Shown: positions 22,630-35,100 of the stretch, in pieces | Layout: each line of letters opens with the position of its first letter | Numbering within the stretch: the first letter of the stretch is position 1 | Source of the DNA: Antedon bifida | Taxonomy: Eukaryota; Echinodermata; Crinoidea; Comatulida; Antedonidae | Reading direction: 5' to 3' | Length of the DNA: 64,000 nucleotides | Assembly: GCA_963402885.1 (NCBI GenBank) | Contig: OY727100.1 | Span: 15,841,395-15,905,394, forward strand | Program-made: the position numbers and the translations under genes | Notes under the pieces: model-generated | The model's input: the letters and a program-made list of their open reading frames with translations, nothing else | Databases searched by the model: none | Told to the model about the DNA's origin: nothing

Positions 22630-25600
22630 TCAAATGACACTTCCGTCTCTAATACCAAGTTTCTCCTGCAGTAATTTAGTAGTCTTTGTAAACTCTTCCT
22701 CCATCAATTCCATTTTTTTCAAATCGTCAGATAATAATGAATTCTTTTGATGTAAATTTCGCGTGTCAACTTTGACCTTTGACAAAGTTGGATTAATATA
22801 AGATTTATTGTAATTTGTTTCAGAACCTCTGACCTTAGCGGATTTTGCCCTCTGGCCTTTTATATTACCAGTAGATATGGGTCGAGTTGTCTCAGACTTT
22901 AAAGGTCGGTCACCCTTCAGTACAACTAAAAGAAAATTATAAAAATGACTGGGGTAATAATGTTCAGTGCTTAGAGGTTTCACAACATTAGGCGCTATAT
23001 AAATCCAGGATATTATTATTATTATAATAAATTTCCTGATTTTAGATTGTTTTATATAAACCATACTAACACAGAAACCTGCTTGAGTTTGGTCCATAAA
23101 CCTTGGTCTACACTATCAATTTTTATGTCACAAAAAATGTGATTTGCCCATACATCAGGCACAGAACATGAATTCTAAACCACCCGGTGATATATTGAAA
23201 TTTAATTAATTAATTTGAAACGATAAAGATGAGGAAATCTGTGAGAATGAGAAAAAGTCGCCCCCAATCGAGATTCGAACCTGGAACCTTCTGCTTGATG
23301 CAGATGTCCTAACCATTAGTCCACTGGGTTTTCATGGTATTGTTCAAACTCGATTAGATAGCGGCGCTTTTACACCCTGGGCATGGAATGGCGGAACAGC
23401 ACTAGTCCCTCAATTGTACGCACACGCACCAGAGAGCAAATTGATACGCCCTCATCTTTTCAGTATTTTTATTCACGAAGTGGGATTTCCTTTTATATAT
23501 AAACACATCAGGCACAGAACATGAATTCTAAACCCCCCGGTGATATACTGAAATTTAATTAATATATATAAACAATATATTTACCCGCACTAGATGGCCT
23601 TGCTCTGACGCTATCTGCTTTCCGTTGCAGATGACCACTAAGTGGACGTTTCGGCTTTTGCCGTTCACCTAACACTTTGTTAGCATCAAACAGCTCAGGC
23701 TAAATAAAGAAAAAAAAAACCAAATACAATAATATTTAAAAAAATATTTGTCATATATGCTTATGTACCATTAAATCAAAATGATTCAGATACAGAGGTC
23801 ACAACCAGAAAAGTTTATGAAAGCATAGCAGCCAAACAAGAGAGGGCATGACACAAATTGAAAAAAAAAATACATCAAATATAGAGGGTGATATTAATTA
23901 AAAACTTATGTATCATCATTAAACAATGGATACACGTAGGTGATTTCCAGACATGGGAAAGGCGAAAAATGTGTTGGGGGAAAATGCATCTTTTGCCTCT
24001 AGTAACAAACTAGACCCAAAAGTAGTAGAGCCTAAATATATAAATGTTTAAACATTGCCTTTTCGCAGGAGGGAAACTGAAAATATCAGGAGAATTGGCC
24101 ATCTTGGTCACAAAAATAATCATACAATATATTAAATGAAAAAATGAATATTACCTTGCAAAATGTCTTAGGCCTTGGATTTGTATTCAATATGAAATCC
24201 AACATATCAGTAGGTGGTCTACCTTGTTCATTACCAGTTAGTGTAGTGTTAGATTTTCCTGAAGCTGGTCTCCTATCTTTCGATGATGTGTCCTGCACGT
24301 TTTTATTTTTCTTCTAAATATGAAATAAATGCAGTGTAAATGCCATAATTCCAAGCAATTATAGATATACCTGGCGATTCCAGAGTTTAATATTCTGAAT
24401 CATGGTATGATGGTATATATATACTGCATTTTAAAATACAACTGACAGTGATTTTATCTGTAGCATTAAAGCTGTCTACACTATCAAACTTTATGTGACA
24501 AAAAATGTGGTGTGCCCATATATGGACATGATCATTTGGGCATATCATTACTACATTTGGGCACATCACACTTCCTTTGTCAGATATGGTAAGTCATTTC
24601 AAAACAAGTGCATCTGTCAATTCTGGTAAATTACAGTGAATAAATATAACAATAATAAACCTAAACTCACATGTTGTTCCGTTAAAAAGAAATTCCCGTT
24701 GTCTACATTCGCAGATGTGGTCCTGTGAATTACAAGTAGGTCACGGTGGTAGGCTAGCTGCTCTTCTAAGTAAGCCATCCTACTCTCAAGTCTTGCTTTG
24801 GCCCTGTCCAACGCATGCACTTCTAGCTCCTTGTAGTGTTTGTTTAGTAGGCCTAGCGATAACATTGCCCAGTGATTGATAGCCCTTGACTGATGTAAAG
24901 AGAGAACAGTAATGCTTATCAGTTTAATGGCGACAGTATTTTCATGAGTGGAAGCATTGTCATTCTTTCAACAATTACAAAACATTATTATCCTCTCATC
25001 ATTCATAACATACCAATTGCCCTAATGGACATTGCTAACTTTGTTTGCACTACATAATATACCTGCAATGTTTACTTACTAATGAGCTAGGAAATGAAAA
25101 AGTAATTTACCTTTCCAGGAGAATAGATTTTACATTCCTCTGAATGACGATCGTCCATTAGTGAAGAAGGTGGGCTCATACCTACAAGAAAAACAAAATG
25201 TCAAATAAATAATACCAGAAGAATTGGTAGAATTATGTTTTTTAAAGCAAAGTAGTGAAACTGTAGCTTGGTGGTTAAGATGCTTGGCTACCAAATTCCA
25301 GGGTAGTAGGTCCAAATCCTGTCAGATGTCAGGATTTTTTTCTCACGACAGATTGACTCCACTCCAAAAGGCTTGTTTAAGATTTTGTTTATAGAGCATC
25401 ATGAGCATCTGTGTACTGTAAACAGGATTGCCACCTTTAAGAATTTTACTGAATGGATTCGGTTATGGTTATCCTTGCCTAATGTAAGTAAAACAATTAT
25501 CTCACCCACTATATTTGAAACATGAAGAGTAGCACCTTTGTCTCCTTTCCAGGATCTAGAATAAAACAAATATGTTAAAGAGTGTGGTTCCATGTGAATA

Positions 25601-25829
25601 CTTACTCTTATTACTTATTTGGTAACTTAATATTATAACTGCAGGCCTACTTGCAAAACTATTACTATATTTTTCACCTTTTAATAAGCAGTATAAGGCA
25701 GTTCAACTGGTCTTGAATGCGTTGAGTCTCGGCTCTGCTTTCCAGAACCTCTTGCCGCATCCTTGCTATAGCTTCTCTAAAAGCCTTGCTGTCGATGCCG
25801 GCACTACTGGATCTTACATGGAGGGGCAT
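22630..25829 (-). CDS. Unrecognised 353-aa coiled-coil protein with RPxS motifs
   Basis: Seven exons join in phase: 25829-25678, 25555-25506, 25181-25111, 24889-24671, 24313-24155, 23699-23585, 22925-22630 (stop TGA). The N-terminal helix (AFREAIARMRQEVLESRAET) and the middle helix (NKHYKELEVHALDRAKARLE, SRMAYLEEQL) have heptad character and likely form coiled coils; a last helix (DDLKKMELMEEEFTKTTKLL) is at the C-terminus. Between them is a basic, disordered stretch with repeated RPxS-type motifs: RPASGK, RPLSGH, RPSSAV, RPISTG. Such motifs are common in microtubule and ciliary proteins, so a ciliary role is a weak inference. I do not recognise the family. The start ATG is the first in the exon that opens the coiled coil; an upstream exon is possible. 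Confidence 0.75.
23140..23575. mobile_element. tRNA-derived SINE between 60-bp direct repeats
   Basis: 23265-23340, read on the minus strand, has GTGGACTAATGGTTAGGAC (A box region) and CCAGGTTCGAATCTCG (B box). The surrounding segment is flanked by two near-identical direct repeats, CATCAGGCACAGAACATGAATTC at 23153 and 23505, each about 60 bp and ending GAAATTTAATTAAT. That is longer than a normal target-site duplication, so a local tandem duplication or tandem SINE dimer is likely. A partial relative is at 54130-54240. Located in the last intron of the coiled-coil gene. Confidence 0.6.
24468..24585. mobile_element. MITE family M1 copy (one end eroded)
   Basis: AAAGCTGTCTACACTATCAAAC followed by ATGTGGTGTGCCCATATATGG and TTTGGGCACATCACAC; the right terminus is degraded. 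Intronic. Confidence 0.6.
25250..25400 (+). mobile_element. SINE S1 fragment
   Basis: CTGTAGCTTGGTGGTTAAGATG, GGTCCAAATCCTGTCAGATG and GATTGACTCCACTCCAAAAG follow the S1 consensus seen at 54243-54493. Intronic. Confidence 0.55.
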
Positions 25830-26344
25830 CCTTCTTAAAAGTAACTTTACATGTAATATGTAATTGAAAAAAATCCTAACTGCAGTGTTGGTGCCAACAG
25901 GTTAGCATGGTAGATCTAAATTAACAGAGGAAGCAATTAAGTGATATCCAACTGAATTTGTCTTGAACATTATTACAAAACAAATAAAGGAATTCAATAT
26001 GTGATTAGTATTTACAGGGTCAACATGCATAACAATTGCTATGTAAATGGCTTTCCATACGTACAAATGGTTGCTATAACAACATGCTATGTAGGTTTAA
26101 TTGTTTTATTATGAAACTAAGATCGGAATTTACTAATAATAGTCTAGAGATGGTTTAGCTTGGTTAACAATGTTGTAGTGATAAAATATTCCCCTTCTTC
26201 GTAATAATAGCAAACGCAATAGTATGTCGGATATCCGAATACTGGGCAGTTGCATTCCGGTGTCGGAACTGTATCCAGAGTGTTAAAAAAAAAAATTAAA
26301 ATTACATTGTTTTCCAGTCAATTATTATTATTATTAATATTACG

Positions 26345-26772
26345 CAGCAGCAGCCTAAAATATGCCTTTTTCACTAAATGGAAAACATCTTTGATCGATG
26401 ACAAACAATGCCGTGCAATGAAGCGTAACCAACAGAAATAACATAGCGTTTTCAGCATATTTTCGAAGGACAAGTTACTTAAAAATTCGTAACTCCTTAA
26501 CGGACAGTCGTATGGACAAAATTTTACTATAAAATGTTCTTAAAATATTAGCAGTAATATAGGCCAATTTTTTAATAACATTTTACAGTAATTTATTTTC
26601 TCATACGATCATCTGTTCAAAAGTTACGATTTTTTAATTAACATGGTGTCCTGAAATCCCATGAAAATGGGATGTTATTTCTGTTGGTTACGCTTCGTTG
26701 CACGGCATTGTTTGTCATCGATCAAAGATGTCTTCCATTTCGTGAAAAAGGCATATTTTAGGCTGCTTATGT
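26345..26772. mobile_element. Foldback pair with ~100-bp arms
   Basis: 26345-26447 (CAGCAGCAGCCTAAAATATG through TGCCGTGCAATGAAGCGTAA) is the near-exact inverted complement of 26672-26772, with a 225-bp spacer. There is no coding sequence. Confidence 0.8.
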
Positions 26773-26794
26773 TTAGGCCTAATATAAAGGTAGT

Positions 26795-28812
26795 GGGACG
26801 ATTCAGCCCCGAGATGATTCGGCACGAGACTATTCGGCCCGGGACGATTCAGCCCTGGGCTGAGGCGATTCGGCACACTTAAATTTATCGGCTTTGATAT
26901 GCATTTTATAAGCATAAAATAAGCTTTTTTCCCAAACTTTATTTTCAGAGAGACTATGGGGTAGTTCTACTATGGATAAAGATGCAATAAGGCCAACATT
27001 TTGAAAACATTGTCGAAAATGATTGTTTTTTAGTCACGTGAACGATGTAAACAATTACGCCCTCTGTTGGCCGCTTGGCGAATCAACGAAATAAACAAAG
27101 TTTTTGAATAAATTGAATATAAAATTACGTTTTTTTATTTATTTTATATATAGGCCTATATCAACATTGTCAACAATATCAATAAAATCAGGGGTGGCGC
27201 CAGGATCTTCCCGACGCGGGGGCTACATTCCCCGACGAGGGGGCTATGCGAGCGAAGCGAGCATAACTAGGCTGGGGGCCAGGGGGCCGCCAAGGGCCCC
27301 CGGAAGCAACGCGTTCTAGCGTCATTTGAGGTCATTTTAATCAGATTTAGGGTAGCCATTTTTTCCATTTTTTATAATGCATAAATAAAATACTGCGTGC
27401 AAAAAAACGATGCGCGATGACTGTTTCAATCCATATTTTTCAATTTAAAAAATAAAAGTTCAAAGAAAATTTAGAAAAATAGAGTTGGAGGTCCCGGAAA
27501 TTGGACTTATTAGGCCTATACTTCAAAACATGAAACAAAATATATAAGTCCCTATCAAGGTTGTGACTGAGCTAAGAAATGTTTTGAAAAATAGAGATGT
27601 TAGGTCCCGGAAAATGCACTTCTTGTACTTAGAAATATGACCAGCTTTATTGTTGGGGCTGAGCTAAGAAACTGTTTAAAACTATAGCTTCAGGTCTTCA
27701 AAAAATTGCATTTTATACTTCGGAAACATCAGGCCTAGAGGCTTAAAAAACGCAAGCGTAGACCTTTTTCAGTCGGGGAAATAAGTTTATTCCTCCCAAG
27801 TGTATGCGTGCGTACCATCTGGACTTCCGAGTGGTGAGAAATTCATGACATACAGGACATTGAAAATGTAATAACTTAGCTATAATAAGATGTTGGCTAA
27901 GCGAAAATGGCATGTTTTTTTGTTTATAGTAATGGATGAAAAATTTATTTTAGGTGCCCAACGGTACAGAAGGTTACGTAACGTAATTCGTTTTTGCTGT
28001 AGTGTAGCGTACGTCGACGCAGTACACGACGTAACCGTCAGTAAACTTTGCCTGGAAAATAACTACAGTACACATTTTGGTCCCTGGATGGAACATGATA
28101 TCACGCGTCTCGACCCAACGTTGAACGATTCGTACAAAGGGATACCGCCAGAGACAAGTGCGAACCTAGCTATTGTTTAGTAGTAAGTTAGATCGCTGGC
28201 AATAATGAATGCATATAAAGTGCATATCACTCTGACGTACTCTCACGGTCAATGAAACGTCGCGGTTTTCTAGGCGCTGAAGCTAGCTACGAAGTGAACG
28301 CGAACGCGAACGCTTTTTACTGTATATTATATTCCCCGACAAAAAGTACCCGTGTTCCCTTCGGTAACCGTCGGTAAACTTCGCCTTGAAAATAACTACA
28401 TTACACATTTTGGTCCCTGGATGGAACTTGATATCACGCGTCTCGACCCAACGTTGAACGATTCGTACAAAGGGATACCGCCAGACAAGTGCGTACCTAG
28501 CTATTGTTTAGTAGTAAGTTAGATCGCTGGCAATAATGAATGCATATAAAGTGCATAATACTTAATAGCCCTCTGACATACTCTCACGGTCAATGGAACG
28601 TCGTGGTTTTCTAGGCGCTGAAGCTATATGAAGTGAACGCGAACGTTTTTTTACTGTATATTATATTCCCCGACAAAAAGTACCCGTGTTCCCCGACGGG
28701 GGGGCTAGGCTCCCCGACGAGGGGGCTAGAGCCCCCGTAGCCCCCCCCCCCCCTCCCAAAAATACCAAAAAAATATGAATATGAACTCAGCAGGGCCGAA
28801 TCGTCCCGGATT
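26795..28812. repeat. GC-rich interspersed repeat block with CGATTCGGC boundary repeats
   Basis: It starts with a short tandem array (GGGACGATTCAGCCC and variants, 26797-26876). The array's inverted match, GGGCCGAATCGTCCCGG, appears at 28793. Inside are a GC-rich segment (27190-27310, GAGCGAAGCGAGC and GGGGGCCAGGGGGCCGCC), diverged GGTCCCGGAAAATGCACTT repeats (27490-27700), and a direct duplication of about 250 bp (27960-28200 with 28360-28540, sharing GTTGAACGATTCGTACAAAG). No credible ORF. Probably a composite non-autonomous element. Confidence 0.5.
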
Positions 28813-29461
28813 CATTATGACATCTAAAAAAATTGCCCAGGCTTTTTTTTAAATTTCGGGCGATTCAATGTGTGGGCCTTCTATTTCAAAATTCTGAATC
28901 CGCTACTGGTGTTAGAGATCATAAACACAAACAAAATCGTTCCGCCTACTGGCTAGTTGAGTAAGCCTCCGTCTGCAGCAGTTTCTCGTACTAGCCCGCC
29001 CAACTACTGCGGCCGGGGCGGGCGAGACGAGCTCAGCCATAGACGGATGAAATACCAAGAAGTTCAAGCAGACTAGGCCTACCTAGGCTAGGCCTAGCTA
29101 GGCCTTTAGGGCCTAGGCCTATCCACCACCTGACTCGCCTAGCAACTGAAAACACTATTAAACAGACGCATTATTATTACACATTTTTGTATCATTTTCT
29201 TTATTTTAGTCAATTCGTAATTATTTCATACCAACCTTAATTATGAATTACTGTCAAAAAGCACACATTTAATAAATAAAGTTTCTGACACTTGTACACC
29301 ACACACGCAACGCAAGAACGATCTTCTTGGAAAACAAAATTCATTTATTTACTATGGAACGCTAAGAGCTAAAAAAGATACACATATAATATTTGGCTCG
29401 CCATAACTTGAAAGAAGACCTCCATCCATCGGCTGGAGCATTCTCTACTTCTCTACGGAGC

Positions 29462-30065
29462 TTTTCGTATGTTAATACACTGTGCTCAAGTGGACACCCA
29501 ATTTGGCGCCAGTGGAGCACAGTATAAAGTCACTTAATTTTAATATCTTTTCGTATGTTAATACACTGTGCTCAAGTAGACCCAATTTGGCGCCAGTGGA
29601 GCACAGTGATATAAAATAGAAATAAAGTCACCTAAGTTTTAATATCTTTTCGTATGTTAATACACTGTGCTCAAGTGGACCTAATTTGAAGTCACTTAAG
29701 TTTCAATATATTTTCGTATGTTAATAACGCTGTGCTCAGGTGGACACAATTTGGCACCAGTGGAGCACAGTGATATAAAATAGAAATAAAGTCACCTAAG
29801 TTTTAATATCTTTTCGTATGTTAATACACTGTGCTCAAGTGGACCTAATTTGAAGTCACTTAAGTTTCAATATCTTTTCGTATGTTAATAACGCTGTGCT
29901 CAGGTGGACACAATTTGGCACCAGTGGAGCACAGTGATATAAAATAGAAATACAGTAATATAAGTCACTGAATGTTAATATCTTTTCGTACACTGTGCTC
30001 CCGTGGACCCAATTAAGTTTCAATATATTTTCGTATATTAATACACTTTGCTCCAGTGGATCCAG
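29462..30065. repeat. Subterminal tandem array (left)
   Basis: About six repeats built around TTTTCGTATGTTAATACACT, GTGCTCAAGTGGACCCAATT, and GTGGAGCACAGTGATATAAAATAG. Unit length alternates because some units lack the GCGCCAGTGG segment. GTGCTCAAGTGG and CCAGTGGAGCAC give each unit internal dyad symmetry. Confidence 0.8.
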
Positions 30066-30305
30066 TTTGAAATAGTCACATACAAAAACCTCGAGAAAAA
30101 ATACTTCTGGAATTCAAAAATATTTCAAATATATAGATATGTTCAATATCGGTTACTCTATCCGTAATGCAAAAGAAAAATTAGTTTCAAGCCATATCAG
30201 TGATTTTAATAACTTGCGTTTGTCAAAGATTATTACTTATTTGGTGTCCCCGGAAAGTGCACCTATTCATTGAAATATTTACATACAGAATTAACTCTAT
30301 TCCAC

Positions 30306-30375
30306 CAACCAGCGTGGGAATCGAACCCACGACATACGTGTTGTCAGCACGACGCTCAGACGACTGGTCGGTGGA
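30306..30375 (-). pseudogene. Damaged tRNA-like head, second SINE copy
   Basis: It keeps the B box (GGGTTCGATTCCCACG) and the anticodon loop CTGACAA (anticodon GAC). The D arm is cut short and runs into GGTCGGTGGAATAGAGTT, the inverted copy of the flanking AACTCTATTCCACCAACC. The head thus lies between two 20-bp inverted repeats. Confidence 0.5.
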
Positions 30376-32092
30376 ATAGAGTTAAAGGTATGCGACCAAC
30401 TGTGTTTGGGGTTCACAGAATTATACGTCCACCTTTCCACTACACATCATGAGGCGACAAATCAATGCATCTGGTGATGTGCTGGAAACGACCCCAAAAG
30501 GCTGTGGTAGGGCCTTAGTGCTGAGGCAGGGAGAGCACATTTAACATCTTTTTTTAATTCTTTATTTAATTTTTTTTTCAACCTGTATTCGATCTCGTAA
30601 ATTTAACAAGGTTAATATGATATTTATGATGTAAGGATGAATTACGTAATACACGTATAAATAGACTATTATCAGATGTTTAGTCATGTACTACTTTGTG
30701 GCGTAACGAATAATGCTCAGGGTTGGGTGCTTTCAGCTCTAGTAGATTGGGTTCGAACCTCTACGGATACTTTTTTTAATGGAAAATAATGAATATTGTT
30801 TTTTCTTTTATTTTGAAAAAGAGATATTTTGAGGGTTGTGAATGTCAGGCCTAAACAAGAGGACCTTTTTTAAAATCAGAAACAAAGTTGCATGGTATTA
30901 TTTTCCATTAAATAGACTGCCATAAAACCTCGAAAAGAAGCCCATGTGCTCCTTCATTTTTAATCTTGGCTGCGCTTCTTTTCCACATGGAGTTCTTTTC
31001 GAGATTACTTTTGCAAACTAAGAGGAGCTGCTGGGTTCCAAAATGTTTTATTTACATGATTTGTACAATCGTCTAATGTAAAGATTAACAACATCAAGAT
31101 TTAACAGTGTGGCGTGTTGACCGCGAATGGCTAACATACCATCTCCCTCATAATTCACCTGTACAAACTCATTTGCATAACAACGTCGCACGACATACCA
31201 AACTGTTTAAAATAGAGCTGCAAGGTCCCCGGAAATAACATCTATTATTTTTTTTAACAACATGTATAAGAATCTTCAGTACCCCGCCATGCTTGTGGAT
31301 GAGCAAAGACAAAAATAGAGCTGCATAGGTTCCCGCCCGAAAAAAATGCACTTTACATGATTTGAAATTATATGAAACAAAACTATATAAGACTCACCAG
31401 GACAATAGAGCTTGTCCCCGGAAATTGCACCTATTCATTGAAATATGAAATTAAATATTATTCTCTAGTACTAGCCCACCATGGTTGGGGCAGACAAACT
31501 ATCTGTTTAAAACATGTTTATGGGACGGTGCGGCCATACACACCAAGTACCAAAAACGTTTATTCATAACATATTACTCGGACATTTCGCTACCAATGTA
31601 GAAACATTGATTACAAAATCAAAATTTAACAGTGTGGCGTGTTGACCGCGAATGACTAACAATACCATCTTTTCCACTACACCTGCACAACCATTGCATA
31701 ACAACGCACGGCATAGCATACCGTTTCGTACACCTGCGATGAAAATATTAAATTCAATTTCTTTTAAAATTGAGGGCGGTAAACATAAAATTTAGAAGAT
31801 CGAATACAGGTTGGAAAAAAAAATTAAATAAAAAAAAAGATGTTAAATGTGCTCTCCCTGCCTCAGCACTAAGGCCCTGCCACAGCCTTTTGGGGTCGTT
31901 TCCAGCACATCACCAGATGCATTGATGTTGTCGCCTCATGATGTGTGGTGGAAAGGGGGACGTATAATTCTGTGAACCCCAAACACAGTGGTCGCATACC
32001 TTTAACTCTATTCCACCGACCAGCGTGGGAATCGAACCCACGACATACGTGTTGTAAACACGACGCTCAGACGACTGAGCTAACTGATCATT
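30363..32092. mobile_element. Inverted pair of tRNA-derived SINEs
   Basis: 30363-30597 and 31797-32030 are near-identical inverted arms of about 235 bp. Shared words include GAGTTAAAGGTATGCGACCA, GCATCTGGTGATGTGCTGG and GCTGAGGCAGGGAGAGCAC. Both end with an A/T-rich run and the CTGTATTCGATCT segment. Each has a tRNA-like head at its outer side. Read towards each other they could fold into a long hairpin. Confidence 0.7.
32018..32092 (-). tRNA. tRNA-Val(UAC)-like SINE head with a complete cloverleaf
   Basis: On the minus strand a full cloverleaf can be drawn: 7-bp acceptor stem GATCAGT/GCTGGTC with two G-T wobbles, D arm GCTC..GAGC, anticodon loop TTTACAA (anticodon TAC), and T arm GTGGG TTCGATT CCCAC. 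The outermost anticodon-stem pair is a T-T mismatch. It is fused directly to the SINE body, so it is more likely a SINE promoter than a working tRNA gene. Confidence 0.5.
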
Positions 32093-32186
32093 TTGGTTTT
32101 AAAAAGGTTAATAAGATAGGTATGACGTACTGATGAATTACGTAATACACGTATAAATAGACTATTATCAGCTATTTAGTCATTTT

Positions 32187-35100
32187 CATTTCATTTCATT
32201 TCTTTTCATTTATTTCACTATCATCATCGCAGCCTTAGCTGAATTACAAAGATATTTACATTTTCTCAATATTAAAATTTGTATAAAAGTATAAAACCAA
32301 TGATAATTATATATAAAAAAGGAGGCAATTTACACAAGAAATACAATACAGGAACATTCAACAAGTTTAGCATTAAAATATTAAAATAGAAAAAAAAACA
32401 CCAAAAAGGACCAATAAGAATTGCATAGCTGTACTGGATGATATATAATGATTATTCATTTAGAAGCGAGATAAGGTATGGTATTGCACTTTTTCTATAT
32501 CTTTCAACTCTGCATTTGGGTTGTTGATACTTTACACGTCTTAGTTTCATGTTACTTACATTCTTCACTGGAAACCATTTTCCAAAATGAATACTTTTTG
32601 AACAATTCAGAGCAAACTTATAGCATAGATTACGCCTTCTATCAGATAAAGTGTCTAAAGAAAGGTCATTGAGTGCTTGGTCATAACATATGTAGTCATT
32701 ACACAATATTATTCTGCAAGCCCTTTTTTGGACAGATTCTATCATATCACTTTGTTTCTTAGTGAGACTAGAATGCCATACTGGGACAGCATATTCAACA
32801 CTTGGTCTTATGTAACTCTTAAATACATCTACAAGATCAAATTTCGGAAGATTGAACTTTCTTAATCTACACAATATATGCAGACGTCTGCTGGCTTTGG
32901 ATACAATTTCTTTAACATTACGGTCCCATTTGAGGTTGGCTTGTATCCATAAACCTAGTAACTTAGTTTCATTAACGATTTCAATTGTAGCATTACCAAT
33001 CAAAAGGGGTTCATGTTCATATTGATTTCTTTGAAAGTTAAAATACATAGTTTTACATTTAGTTGGGTTAAGTTTTAGTTTGTTTTCATTAGACCATACA
33101 TTCAGTAAAGCAACATCATTCTGAATTGAGGAAATTTCATCCTTTTTTACTATCTGTCCTATGCACAAATCATCTACATATTTCCAAGTTTTACATGGCG
33201 AGTCTTGCATGGCATCATTAATTAGAGCAAGAAAGATCATAGGCCCAAGGAGTGTGCCTTGAGGGACGCCACATGTTAGATTAACACTCATTGATAATGT
33301 AGATTTATAGCGTACTTGTTGGGTTCTGTTTGACAAAAAGCTAATTAACCACGGTACAATTTCAGGTCTACAGCCAAGTGTTACTAATTTAGAAACTGCT
33401 ATTGTGTGGTCAACACAATCGAATGCTTTACTAAAGTCAGTTAAAACTAACTGACCAACAGATTTGGGAATGTTACTACCTTCATAGAACACATTTAGTA
33501 GATCAGCCAAATTATGGGTTGTAGAAAAGTGTTTACGGCAACCATATTGGTTGTTATCAAGATTTTTCTCGATATCTGTTAAGAGCCATTTTTTAATGAA
33601 GCCCTCAGCTACCTTAGCTAGGATACATGTAAGCGAGATTGGTCGAAATTTGTCAACCCTAGTACAACCATTTTCTTTGGGAACCGGAGTAACAATAGCA
33701 TCCTTCCACATAGTTGGGACATGACCCTCACTGAGGGAGGCATTTAAGATATTAGTCATAGGGATGCTTAGTTCGCATGCAAAATCTCTTATTAATCTGT
33801 TAGGCACATTATCAGGGCCCGGGGCCTTATTTACTTTAACTTTCCTTAATTGATTGTACATTTCCCATTCTTTTACATTAGGGGGTTTATTGGCAGGTAA
33901 ATACGTAGGAAGCTTACATAAATCAATACTAGGTCTGCTTTGGGAAGTTATAGCAAAATGGTTGTTTACAAAATTACTTATACCATGATAGTCATCCTGC
34001 GGAATATCCTCTACACTAATAAGTGGTTGGGGTTTAGTTTTATTAGCTAACATCTGCACGCCTTGGTGCCATTTATGGGGATTAGTGGCTTTTAAGTTTA
34101 ATAAACGTTCATTGTAAAAGTTCATTTTGTCTTTCTTGATCACTTTTTGTACCATATTCCTATAGAATTTCCATTGCAGCGATTTACCATGATTAGTAAA
34201 AGCGTGTTGACGTTTCATTATAAGATCCTTTGCTTGTTGCGAAATCCATGGCTTATCAGTTGGATGTATCTTAATGGATTTAACCGGGAAGAATGTGTTG
34301 ATAGCAGAAGTCAATGACAAATAAAATGATTGCGTTTTCTGTTCAGTATTACTCGCGTTAATAACCTCGTTCCAGTCATGGGTAGTTATCCAACGGCCAA
34401 ATTCTTCAACACTTCTCGCTTTCATTGGTCTGATTACACGCTTTTCGATTTTGTTGCTATTCGTCCTTGTAGTTGCTGACAACAGAACACAATTATGATC
34501 GCTAGCACCCATCGGCGACACAATTCGGGGATTGCAATAATACTGCTTCAGATTGGTGGCTATAATATCTAGTATTGCATCACCTCGCGTTGGTTCTTTC
34601 ACAATTTGTTTTAGGTTATGTGCACGGCATAGTGGGGCTAGGTCAGTTCTGTTCAGGTCCCCCATAATAATGAAGCCAGCGTCTGGGTGTTTAAGTTTAA
34701 GACTGTCAAGAGATTTAATAATATGATCCAAGAGCAGTTGTTGGTCAGAAGAATTAGGTGGAATATATATTCCACAAACTATAATAGAGGATACAGCTCT
34801 GGGGAGCCTCTTCGGTCTTATAAAAACCCAAACACACTCTAGCTCTTCGGGTACTACTATTTCAGGTATTCTTCGCGACAGAAATTCAGAATTAACATAT
34901 ACGGCCACTCCACCACCCTTCTTATGCGTTCTATGATAGGTATAAATATTGAAGTTGTTAATCATCAGTGCATCATCTGTTATTTGCGGTGTTTGCCAAG
35001 TCTCTGTGACAACTGCTAAATCAATACAATTTTGAAGTAGAAGGGTTTCTAGTTCGTCCACACGGTAGATTAAAGAACGCGGGTTAGTCAGGAAAATTGA

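Noticed and set aside
27890-28180. 96-aa ORF within the GC-rich repeat block
   Set aside because: It lies in a duplicated repeat and its second copy (28360-28540) does not keep the frame; no recognisable motif.
32018-32092. Functional tRNA-Val gene
   Set aside because: The cloverleaf is good, but it is continuous with a dispersed SINE body and has an inverted sister copy, so it is treated as a SINE head.
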